Assembly (NCBI GenBank): GCA_001599815.1
Contig: BCIA01000006.1
Coordinates: 2,544,961 to 2,608,960 of the forward strand
Length of the DNA: 64,000 bases
Reading direction: 5' to 3'
From: Furcasterigmium furcatum
Lineage: Eukaryota > Ascomycota > Sordariomycetes > Glomerellales > Plectosphaerellaceae
The translations under genes and the position numbers were made by a program. The notes under the pieces were generated by a model, which saw nothing but the letters and a program-made list of their open reading frames with translations, had not been told where the DNA came from and searched no databases. Positions 33,232 through 43,595 of this stretch are shown piece by piece; positions within the stretch are counted from its first letter, which is position 1; each line of letters starts with the position of its first letter.

Positions 33232-34922
33232 CTAGGACCTTCCAGCGGCGGGAAGAAGCTTGCCAAAGCCGCGCTGCTGGCGCTCGCGCCGGGCAGCGCC
33301 GTCCTCAAACTCGCTCGCAGAGTCGCTGTTGATCCTGTGGCTAGGCTCGTTGCCGAAGATCTTGAGGGCGAAGAACATGAAGAAGGCAGACGTAATGCTC
33401 ATGCCCAAGATACCAATCATGGCGAAGTTGCTGCGACGGTACTGGTGCGGACCTGGGGCAGAGTCCTCGGGCCAACCGGTGTAGAGAGCGTAGGTGGTAA
33501 CAACGCTGCCCAGGTTGCCGAGGCCAGACACGAGAGCAGAGGCAGCAGCCACGCCGACCTCGCCGTGGCGGCGCTGGAAGATCTCGTTCGACCAGGTCAT
33601 GCAGTTGGGAACGGTGGGGCCCAGACCGAAGCCGACCAGGAGCAGACCGCCGTACCTCGCCCAGCCGTTCTCCAATGCAAAGGTGACCATGAGCAGGCCG
33701 GTGATTTGAATGCACACCGCCGCCGAGAAGATGAAGGGGCGGAAGCGGTGGAAGCGGTCAGACAGGGGCATGATCAGGACGATGGCAATGAGGTCCATGA
33801 TCCAGATGGGCGCAAAGAGCAGACTGACTTGGATGCTCGACGCCTCGGGGACAATAGACGCGACAATGACGCCGCCGTAGAGCTGAGTGCCAATGCCAAC
33901 TCCAACGACGCCAAAGTACATGAACACCAGGGGCCACAGGCGCCAGTCGATGAGAACCATGCCGAGGTCACGGAGGGTCCAGGGACGGGGGTTGTAGACC
34001 CTTCGGAGGTCGTGGTAGTGCACGATGGCATCCTCGCCGGTGAGGGCTTCAGGGCTGGCAGGAAGCCACTTGAAAAGACCGGTGCGAACGCGCTCCTGTC
34101 CAGGGGGCAAAGGACGATCGGGGAGCCACCAGAGCAGGGAAAATCCGAGGACAATGGCAACGAGACCATAGAGCAGGAACATCCAGCGGAAACCGACGAG
34201 ACCACCGAGACCGTCCATGAGCTGGAAGCCGGCGGAGACGAGGCCAACCACGGCGGCAGAGAGCTGGGCCGCAGTGAAGTACATGCCGATCCTCTTGCCG
34301 GTGCGGGAGGGCGGGTAGAAGAGGGTCAGGTAGTAGGCCATGCCGGGCCACATGCCGGCGATGACGAGACCGAGGAGGAAGCGGAGGAGCTTGACGCTCC
34401 AGGCGGCCTGGGCAGCGGCGGTGCAAGCCCCGACGACACCAGTGGCCATGACGATGCGGGCCATCCAGACGCGAGGGCTCAGCCTGGTCATGATGAGGTT
34501 GGAGGGGAAATCGAAGATGACATAGGCGACGTAGAAGAGGGCCAGGGCGGTGGAGGTGTCGCGAGGTGTCAGGTTGAGGACGGACATGAGGTCGTGGCCG
34601 ACTTCCCTGTTCATGGTCTGGGCCATGCCGATGTTGGAGCGGAGGCCGGAGCAGACGAAGTACAGGCACCAGAAAGCTGTGACGGGGTTAGCGCCGTGTT
34701 CGGTTTCCAGAGAACGTGGGGCATGCGAGTTCCAGGAGCCATACCAGGGATGATGCGAAGGTCGAGCTTTCGGTAGACCCTCTCGACCGTCTCGACGTCG
34801 TAGTCCTCCTCCTGCCGGTCGAGGGCCGACTCGGGCCGGTTCTCGATGTCCTGGGACGACGAGCGGACATCGTCAAACTGTTTGTCCACGCCCGAGGGCG
34901 ACCCCGGGTGTACCTGCGCCAT
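33232..34922 (-). CDS. ACS-family MFS transporter
   Basis: This is a 12-helix anion:cation symporter-type permease, the group that includes allantoate, nicotinate and pantothenate carriers. Exons are 34922-34745 and 34676-33232, giving 540 residues. The intron (GTATGG, GCTAAC, ACAG) joins LDLRIIP to AFWCLYFVC, as usual at the start of helix 1. The DFPSNLIMTRLSPRVWM segment after helix 2 is characteristic of the family, and GMWPGMAYYLTLFYP with RTGKRIGMYF lies at helices 4-5. The C-terminal tail is charged. It is a different subfamily from the neighbouring DHA2 protein, so the two are not a tandem duplication. The substrate is unknown. Confidence 0.92.
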
Positions 34923-37048
34923 ACTTTGACAGAGAAGCAATGGGAGCGCGTGCTACCGTCTTTTCAGGCGTCTGTCTACTTCTGAGCTCTGGGGTAAGGG
35001 GAGAAGGGGAATAGCGGCTGATTCTATGTATGTCTTTGGAGAGTATACCGCGCGATGTCAAGGAGCAGATGATGGGCAGCGATCTAAAGAGGGAGGGAGA
35101 ACAGGTTGAGCCAGCTGCGATGCTTCTCGGAGGAGCGACGAGAGGAGGGGAGGAGAGCAATGAGGGGAAGTAGTAGGATCGAGGAAGGTTGTCCACGAGA
35201 ATTTTATGCTTCCCGTCCGCTTCTGGTCCCTGGACCTTGGTATGACTGTGCCACTGGAACAGAGCCGTGTTAGCGCCCGGAGGAGCTTGAGCTTGCGCCG
35301 AAAGGCGGAGACTTTGGGTTCAACTGCCCCCACGTTGGCCGCGCTAGTTCTGCACCTTGGGGCATCCTCTTGGACTGCTGCAGCGGTAGTGGTGCTGTCT
35401 CGGTATGCACTCGGAGGATCTAGACGCGAGGGTCGACGAAACCATCAGGACGAATGCCAATTAAGCAACGAGGGTATCGAGAGAATCTGGCGTCCGGGTC
35501 AAGGGATTTATTTCAGTGGATTGCTGAAGTGTGTTTTCACCGAGCAGACGGAGGGCTCGCTCAACAGACCACACTGGACAATCTAGATCTGCCACTCGTT
35601 GACTCGTCTTTAAGATGACTTTGAGAGGCCCAGCCGGACCCAGCCAAGTGGAGGCCACCGGTGGCCCGTGGGATTAGGGCAGAATGGTGTGAAGGATGCC
35701 GGCCGATGACCGGCGGCGAGGGCCCGGAGATCGCTTACACGCGGGTCGGACGACAGCAACCGGGGGGGTCTGTGGTTGCCGAGGAGCTGGGATTTGTTGA
35801 ACCGTGGCGGATCGATGAAGAGCTGGTGGCCCCAGTGAAAATGGATGCAAAGGTCAGGGAGGTCGTTCCTCGCTGCGGCGCATCTGTTCGAGGGATTCCG
35901 CAAGACGAGGTTCCTTCCGGAGAACACCCAGTTAGTTCCATGCGACTCGTCGGACGACAAACGTGACAAAGGAAAGTGGTGTGTGTCTCAAATCTCCCGT
36001 AAGGCATCAAATGTTCTGCCTCAGGAGCCAGGAGCTTCTCCTCATCAGACTGGAAACATGCAAGAGCACCCCACCATATTTCGAATTTCTGCAACTTCCA
36101 AAACCATTCAATCACCAGTTCAATATCTGACAGTTTTGACAAACCTTTTCACGTATTCATGTTCCTGCATCAATCGTATCGCATTGTATCGTCTGCACCT
36201 TCCTCGCCCAACCTTGACACCGCCGTATCGATCCTCCCGTGCCGTAGGGCATCTCACGCCACGCCTCGTCTACCAGTCCGCCAGTCTTTCATGGGGGGCC
36301 GTAGCAGCACCCAACCCGAGTCGAGTCGTTGGGACGCGAAGCATCATCTGCAAGTGTAGGGAAGTGAAATGCATAGATGGGGGACCTAGGCCAAGTGGCC
36401 AGTGGCTGAACTACAGGACCTGGACTTCCAAGTTCCAATGTCACCCACAGCGAACCCGCAGCAACTGGGAGCATTGGGCTCCATCTCACTCATTCAGCAG
36501 GCAGGTCCGAAAACCGCAGAAGCGTGTGAGGCAAGTACGAGTCCCCGTTGTGTCTTTTGTGCTCTGGAAGGAACGAAGATCCCCTTGTCTTGTCCTCTCG
36601 CTTTCAGGACTCGATGCCACTCGGGGCAGGTACGCTCGATTGTTGACGCTCCTCAATGAGTTTGTCCCACACGTCTTGTCACGTGCACCGCCAATCCGTG
36701 CTCCCTATTGGCGCCTGATTTGTCAACACCAGAATTTTCAGGCAACTTCGCACCTGCCCCGGCGAGCCGCATTGAACTCCGAGCTTAGCACCAACTTCGT
36801 ACCTGCCAGCCCGGAGCTCGAGATACCGGCCTGCCGAGCCTCAAAACGCAACCTCGACTCTGCGCCAGCCGACAACCTCAGACCTGGACCTCGACACATC
36901 TCCCAACCATACCTCTCGCACGACATCGCCACCTCCGCTCCCCGTATTTCTTTTCCCCTCGCGGCCTCACCCGCTCCTTTTGGTCCCATCTCTTATTAGC
37001 ATTCCTTCCCATCCCGCCGGGCGCGGTCCATGAATTTCCGTCACCACC
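34923..37048. other. 2.1-kb divergent region, with one long unexplained frame
   Basis: The region separates the ACS transporter (-) from the C2H2 factor (+). An open frame of 384 codons runs from 35845 to 36999 on the + strand and stops 49 bp before the factor's ATG. Its product is Ser-, Arg- and Pro-rich with no domain, and codon choice is not like that of the neighbouring genes. I treat it as a leader or promoter by default, and it is discussed as a finding. Confidence 0.4.
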
Positions 37049-38113
37049 ATGAGCGTTGTCTACGAGCCCCGCGCCCTCTTTCAAGAGGGCCACTATCCCA
37101 ACCTCATCGAGCACGACCCTGATCAGGATCACCACGTCCAGTACGCCTCCCAGGATGACGTCCCCGTCTCCGACCTCCCCGACTACAGCCAGCTCGCCGC
37201 AACCCTCGGTTCCGAGGATCGCAACATGATCCATGATGGCATTTCCGACATTGACCTCAACCTCGCCACTTCGGCCACCATGGCTAGTCTCGGCGCTGAG
37301 CTTCCCGAGACTCTCGCCCCTGCCGAGCCCCTCGAGGATCCCGAGAGCCCCCCTGTGACTTCGGGTCGCAGCAAGTGCATCCCCAAGCCTGAGCGCGACG
37401 TCCAGAAGCAGCCCGATGGCAAATACTACTGCACCAACCCCGACTGCACCGAGGACATTCGTGGCTTTCATCGAAAGTGCGAATGGAAGTAAGTCGCCCC
37501 CATTCCCGTTCACATCCGCTCAGAATCACCGGCTGACCCTTTGTCCTGCAGCAAGCACATGGACAAGCACGAGCGCCCCTACCGCTGCCAGGCCTCCGGC
37601 TGTGAAAAGCTTTCTGGCTTCACTTACTCGGGGGGTCTTCTGCGTCACGAGCGCGAGGTCCATGGCAAGCATGGCGGCCCCAAGAAAACCGTCAACTGTC
37701 CGCATCCCAACTGCAAGCGTCACACTGGCAAGGGCTTCTCCCGTCAGGAGAACCTCAACGAGCATCTGCGTCGCGTCCATACTGGGGACGCGTCGACCCC
37801 CTTCGCCGACGATGTCGCCTCTAGCGATGGCGATCACGACAGCCTGATGGCGGGCGGCAAGCGCAAGCGCACCTCGCGCCTCAACTCCACTTCGGACAGC
37901 GAAGACCTCCGCGAGGAAGTCAAGCGCCTTCGCAAGGAGAACGAGGAGCTGCGTGGCCAGGTCAACGGCCACTCGAGCCACACCCTGGCCTTGCTGGCTC
38001 AGATTGCCCAACTTGAGCAAGCTCACCAAACCATGCGCATCGGCGGACTCAACCCTGCCGACCTCGCCGTCCAGAACTCAGGCATGAGCGCTCCCTCCGC
38101 TGCCATGATCTAG
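37049..38113 (+). CDS. C2H2 zinc-finger transcription factor (frame continues after TAG)
   Basis: Exons 37049-37488 and 37552-38113 encode 333 residues to an in-frame TAG. Residues 1-115 are acidic and disordered, then three zinc-finger units follow between about 125 and 225. Their starts are CTNPDC, CQASGC and CPHPNC, with paired histidines HMDKH, HEREVH and HLRRVH. A basic patch (GGKRKRTS) and a coiled-coil stretch (EEVKRLRKENEELRGQ) follow, suggesting dimerisation. The architecture indicates a nuclear DNA-binding regulator. The frame reopens immediately after the stop and stays open for 115 codons to TAA at 38459-38461 with coding-like sequence, so the true protein may be about 449 residues. 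A 60-nt GT...AG interval at 38069-38128 would remove the stop in phase, but its donor (GTCCAG) is poor. Confidence 0.85.
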
Positions 38114-38461
38114 AACCCCACTGCGCAGCAAGCGATGTACACTACCAACAACAACATCATGCCTTACGACGTTACGACCCACGACACCCCTCCGATGCCC
38201 TTCCCCCTTGCTTTCGGCACCGACCTCACCCATGGCTTTCCTTTTGACATCGCCAACGAGGTTGCCCAGGGCGTGGCTCAGCAGCTGATCTTTGACCAGC
38301 ACGACATGCCCTTCCTCCCTGAGACCCCGGCTCATCAGACTGGCGCCAAAGCGGATGCTGTTTCCTCCTTGACCACCCACCTGGCCATTTCCGAGGGCGA
38401 TCCCGCTGTGCGCACGATTCTCCCCACTCCTCCTGATCATCAATCCGCCCTGGATTTCTAA
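38114..38461 (+). other. in-frame open extension beyond the TAG of the C2H2 factor
   Basis: These 115 codons plus TAA lie in the same frame as exon 2 of the factor. The product is rich in Pro, Thr, Asp and Phe (for example PMPFPLAFGTD) and resembles an acidic activation region. Third positions are mostly C, as in the real genes nearby. That supports former or continuing translation as the factor's C terminus. Confidence 0.6.
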
Positions 38462-38964
38462 GCGGCTCGGCGTGGCCCTCCCATACTCTTCTCACACTTC
38501 TTCTGTACTACTACTATACACCCGCACTTCACACCTCAGCACAGCATTGGCGTCACGGAAAGACACCATATCCCCACCAGCATGGCAATGCATGGCATCG
38601 GCGGATGGTCACATTTTGCTTTTGATTTCCCCGGCTCCCATTTCTGGGTCCCTGTATCACCCCTCCGGCGGTTGGCTTGCGGAATTTTTTTTGCTTTTGG
38701 GCGTACGGCGGAGGCAGCCCGGCGCGGCACATAAAGGATGATATCCCCCTCAATTGCATGCCAGACACACGAATCAAGATCTTCACTTTCACCATGACTC
38801 CTCAGTTTCTTCGTGATGTCTGCTCCGTGATTGATGGTTTTTACCAGTTTCTACCAGGCCGAGCTCACCATGTCCCATCCTCAGATCGACCTGTTTTGGC
38901 ATTGGTATCCGGATATCAAAGAAATAAAATGCCTCTAGTGTACACAGACTGCAAGCCACAACGT
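38462..38964. other. convergent intergenic region
   Basis: This is a 503-bp spacer between convergent genes. It has a T-rich run near 38685-38698. No gene is seen. Confidence 0.35.
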
Positions 38965-40790
38965 CTACACCTCGAAGACCTCCCCGATGCCCTCCTCGCC
39001 GCCCCGCCGGATCTCGACGAGGTCCAGCCTCCAGCCCTCCCAGTTCTTGAGCCCCCGCTTGATCTCCTTGATGCGCTCGATCCTCGCCTTGGCATCCTCC
39101 TCCTGCGCCTGGCGGAAAGCATTCTCGTCGAACTCCATGTCGTCGTCGTCCAGAAACCCCTCGTCCTCGTCGTGGTGTCCCGTGAGCGCGTTGATGCCGC
39201 TCTGGAAGAAGTCCCCGATGCCCCCGCCGGCGTGGCCGCTGTGCTTCCGCCCCGCGAGCGGCGACGCGCCCCCGAGGTCGACGTCCTGGAACCCTCCGCC
39301 GCCGGGGCTCGCTACGTCGTGATGCCCGCTCAGCTGCCGCCGCTTCTCCGCCCATACGCCGCGGCGCAGGTCGTGGACCTCGCCCTCGAGCTCGCGGATC
39401 TTCTTCTCCAGCCTGCCGCGCTCCTCGTTCTCGAGCTCGTCGACGCCATCGTCGTCCAGCCCGCCGCCGCCATCCGCAGATTTGCGGCTGCGCAGCCGGG
39501 TGTTCTCGCCTTCGAGGGTCTCGATCTTGGTCTTCGCCTCGCGGGCCTCGCGCTCCGCGCGCTCCTTGTCCTTGCGCAGGCCCTGGGTGCGGGAGTCCTG
39601 CTCCTTGTGGAGCGTGGTGAGTGTCGCGATCTTCTTCTCGAGGGCGTCCGCCTTCTTCTCGGCGTCGAAGCGGGCGCTGAGGGCGTCGGCGAGGTCGTGC
39701 TCGAGGGTGCGGATCTTCGTCTCGGCGGACGTGCGCTCGCTGCCCTCGCGGACGGCCTTCTCGGCCGTCCGGTCGAGGTTGCGGCGGACGTCGGCAAGCT
39801 CGCGCTGGGCGAGGCCGGCGGCCTTCTCGGCGCGCTCGACGCGCTCTTCGAGGGCGATGATCTGGCTGCGGTCCGTGGACCCGCGGTCGAGCTGGGCGCG
39901 GAGCTTGGAGAGCTCGAGCTCCATGGACTCGAGGGTGGCGGACTTTGAGGCGAGCTGGTCCTCCAGCTCGGCGATGGCGGGGGGCGAGCTTGTCGAGACG
40001 GAAGGGGACGCGTTGTGGCGGGACGCGCCGGAGCGGGAGACCTGCTGTTGGAGCTGGGAGTTCTGGCGCTCGAGGGCGGTGATTTCGGATTTCTGGGGGG
40101 AGCAAGGTGTTAGCTGCATGGCAGACGCCGGGGATTGAGAGACTCACGAGTTGGTCGATCCTGCTGTCGGAGGCGGGCTTCTTCTCGCCGCCCTCCTCGT
40201 CGTCCTCGCGGAGATCAGCCAGCTCTTCCTCGGCCTTTTGCCACCGTTTCTCCGCGTCAGAGGACTCCTTGACCAGGCGCTTGTTCTCCTTCTCTAGCTC
40301 CTCGATGCGGGCGACGTGCTTGCGGTAGATATCGGTGGCGGTCTCGCCGTCACCGCCGGGGCTGAAAGGGCCGGGCGACATGGGGGGACCGCTGCCTGCG
40401 GATATCGACCCCTGGCGGAACGAGGCGGATCGCAGCTTGGACTGCTGGGCAAGGGATGAGTGTGTTTGGGATGGAGATGGAGGCGCATCCTCCGTATCCT
40501 CTTCCTTGGGCTCTTCCTTGGGTTCCTCTACAGCTTCATCGGCGGCCTTGTCGTCTGTTGGAGGGGCCTCGGTCTCGGTGGCCTCGGTGGCAGAAGGAGC
40601 TTCGGCTGTGTCGTCCTTTTCTTCATCCTTGGAGGAGGCGCCCTTCTTTGTGCCCTTCTTCTTGTTCTTCTTCGCAGCCAGCTCTGCCGCCTTGGAGATG
40701 TTAGCAGAAGGAATTGTCTTGCGGCGCGGAGGGATGGCCTACCCGCTTGCGGGCAGCGGCCAGCTTCTCTGCCTTGGCTGCGTCGGCCAT
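38965..40790 (-). CDS. long coiled-coil protein
   Basis: Exons 40790-40743, 40690-40148 and 40092-38965 give 572 residues. The first exon encodes only 16 residues (MADAAKAEKL...). A Lys-rich and then acidic, disordered region occupies about residues 17-110. From about 125 to 430 the sequence is continuous heptad-type coiled coil with a break near 200 rich in Ser. A Gly-rich, then acidic segment (DEDEGFLDDDDMEFDE) leads to a conserved-looking C terminus, RIKEIKRGLKNWEGWRLDLVEIR. Fungal annotations call such proteins M-protein-repeat or golgin-like, and a vesicle-tether or scaffold role is plausible. I cannot assign an orthologue. Confidence 0.8.
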
Positions 40791-43595
40791 TGCGTGCGCG
40801 CGGCCCTCGGGCGGTGTTGATGTACTGGTGCTGTAGGAACGAGACGGCGGGAAAGGGGATTGAGGAGGTATTGGCGACAGTCTTGATGTCTGATGGTGAC
40901 CTGTCGTAGGCTCGTGGTGTTGTAGGGAGGCAGACTGGAGCATGGGCCGGGAGCTTAGCTGTCCCCCACAGTACCTTACCTACGTAATAACTGGCCAGAT
41001 CGAATGGACGATGAACCCCTGTTCCGAAGCATCGCTGCTTTTGGACTGGACACCCGCGCTGCTCAAGCTCCACTGACTCTCCCAGTCCAGTCCCCTGACG
41101 TGGTTCATTTTAGCGCACTCAGAGCACCACCTCATTTGGGACAGGTGCTGACGACCTTTGGCTTTCCATGACAGTGGACTTTGTACCTGGCGTATCACGT
41201 GCCTCACTGACATGGAATCCAGACATTCCTTCGGTTTCATGGAACTTCACTCGCAACTTGAAAGCTCATGTGCCTCAGCTCAACTACCCTGGCGTCGATC
41301 ACGACGTTCAAGTCGTCGTACTCGGAGGGGAAGCCGGTCTCCCTACCATGGTTTCGTCGTGAAGAAGAAGGCCCCAGTCTTCTCGGGCGCAGAGGTCCAG
41401 CAACTCGGCATGAAGCGAGAGAGCACGACAGACAGACACCCACGAAACACTGCAACAGAATAGACCGACTGACCTACCCTCGATGAGGAATTAGTGAAAA
41501 TGTCTTTTCACGCGCCATCTCGCCTGCCCCTCACCGCCTGCACTGGTAGAACACTCACCCAAACTTCGAGCTACACAGGGGCCCTCCACGATGACACGAG
41601 TTCCGTGGTGCTATCAGTGGGCAGTATGTTCGACCACACCAAGCTCAAGGCCGTAGAGCTGTATCGGCGGCATGGGATGCGACAAAACCGTCACCGCGTC
41701 TTGTGTTATCGAGTACTTACGGGGAATCTTCCCGCAGACCCTGGTTTTGTACGTGTACAGCAGAACACAGGCGAGCACCAACACCCTCGAGAGAATTCAC
41801 GTAAGTCTGCTCATTCAGCTGGTCGAGAGAGACCGGCGTCTCAAGGTCGACCCCACGTCCTCGGCGCCCGCCCCGGAAAGACGCGTCAAGGAGGGTCTCA
41901 AACTCCTTCGTTGGCCGCTCTACATCGTGCTAGACGGCCTCGGTGAATGCGGCGGCAGCACTTTCAGGCGTGTTATCGACTTGCCTCGCCGACAGACTGG
42001 ACACGGCTTGTGCAACCTCGGGAGTGGAAGGGTCACTTGGGACTCGCGGACTTGAAGACACGGGAGAGAGGGGGGAAAGAGGGAGTGGGGAGAACGCACA
42101 CAGCTCGCGCCTGGATGGGACATACCTTCTGCTAGATGATATCGACGAGCTGGGTCTCTTCACATCATGGCAGAAACATGTTGCAGCTGAAGCCGACAGC
42201 CCACTGCCGAACTACATACCACTCAGCTGACGAGGGCGAGGGCGAGGACCGCAAACCCGCCACCAGCGCGGGCGTCAATGCCGAAACGGTGCAGGGAGTC
42301 ACGCCGCTCAACCTCTTCGCGTCTGCGCCCAACTGCAATCTCGAGTGCGTGCGGCTGCTTCTCGAGGTGGGCAAGGCCGACGACGTCCGGGGTGGTGAGG
42401 GCATCAACGTGGCGATGATTGACGCCAAGAGGGGCAGACAACCCGGGACGGCGTCTGTTGGAGGTGTTGTGCAGTTTAGCAGGAGTCGATCCGGACCTTC
42501 GACTGTAACGGCTTCGGGCTGGCATGTTCAGCACACATGAGCGTGGAAGGATTTGGTATCACAATGGGGACAGAGACATTGTCGATGGGTTGACCCCAGG
42601 CTTGCACCGATTTGGAGATGATGGGCAGTCCGTGGCACGGCCAGGGGCAAGCCACATGGCGTGGTCAAGGTGCCAGGGACGGCCGCGTGCTGATCGTTTT
42701 GACAAGACGCAATGCGATCGACGAAAGAAGCTTCTCCCTTTCTAGTGCGTTACTTACTTGTTAGGGCCGCGCCTGATCCAACCCGATCTGGGGCCATACG
42801 GAGCTCGGGAAATGGTGCGGGAAGAAGACAATGGACGCGCCCAGAGAGAGCAACAAGACGAAGCTCGGCCACATACGTACGTGTGTATCATACGTCCTAC
42901 TCGTCCGAGGCATCTTGATCATGGTCAAACGCTCCATGCGCCAGACCCTCAATGCCCGTGCGAGTGTCGCCCTCGAACTGGCAAGGAGATCAGATCTCTG
43001 GGATCTGGGGACCTCTGGACCTCTGACAGACGGCGGCGCGCACTTCCATCACGACCGGCGCACTTAATTGCTGGTGCCTAGCCGGGACTCCGCCCAGATC
43101 AGAAACTCTCATTAACCCCACCGCCCGATGCGCTGCAGCGACAAGGAATGCGAGGACGTCGCGACGCGGAACGGGAGTGGCGCAGCCATGCCAAGGAGAC
43201 AGGCATGCCTCTCAGGGGGCCCGGACCTGGAAGTCCCAAGTGTCTGATGCCGGGTGTCCCGGCTCTCCTGTGGATTCGCATCTCCCTCCGCCAGAATACG
43301 CGCTCGGTGACGGGTTCGATCATGCCAAAGAGCTCAGGGGACATGGGTCCCAGGCACACAAACGTCGTCCCCCCTGGCCTGGCCCGGAGGGGTGTCGTAT
43401 CGCCGTTGGATCCTTGGTATCGATAGCGCGAGGCCAAGCTTTGATATGTATGTTGGCTGACGCTTCTCAAACTGCTTTTCTTCGCTCGGTTCCCGGGTCT
43501 GCACGCTCGTTCTCGTCTCTCCGGCTCTACTCACCTCAGTCACTCGCTCCGCGACATCAACCACATCATCCCGCAGCCCGCCGCCACCAGTCAAC
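40791..43595. other. 2.8-kb accessory region between coiled-coil and GH16 genes
   Basis: Outside the NLR-like relic (41640-42430) I see only short frames in changing registers. The last 500 bp should be the GH16 promoter and 5' UTR, with CT-rich sequence at 43490-43590. Confidence 0.45.
41640..42430 (+). pseudogene. decayed NACHT/ankyrin (NLR-like) gene relic
   Basis: Pieces of a fungal NOD-like receptor are visible in different frames. At about 41670-41950 one frame reads like the start of a NACHT domain. It has a degraded P-loop (GCDKTVTASCVIEYL, where relatives have GxGK[ST]), then an ILxSLLxQL-type helix (RIHVSLLIQLVERD), then a Walker B strand (LYIVLDGLGEC, for the usual DGLDEC). After a frame break, 42280-42420 reads as one ankyrin unit (GVTPLNLFASAPNCNLECVRLLLE). 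Stops and frame changes separate the parts and most of the gene is missing. The call rests on motif resemblance only. Confidence 0.5.

Noticed and set aside
33073..34776. 567-codon open frame on the + strand
   Set aside because: It is antisense to the ACS transporter, whose helices and motifs are clear. The frame is open because of C/G third-position bias and yields a Gly/Glu/Asp/His-rich product without domains.
29440..34922. the two MFS genes as a tandem duplication
   Set aside because: One is a single-exon DHA2 drug exporter with 14 helices and the other an ACS-type symporter with 12 helices and an intron; their motifs differ.
38677..39948. 423-codon open frame on the + strand
   Set aside because: It is antisense to the coiled-coil gene. 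The Leu/Ala/Glu-rich product mirrors the Lys/Glu-rich coiled coil and has no start context.
38789..40381. 530-codon open frame on the - strand in another register of the coiled-coil gene
   Set aside because: Reading through the second intron in the wrong frame gives an Arg/Pro-rich product. The spliced frame gives a proper heptad pattern.
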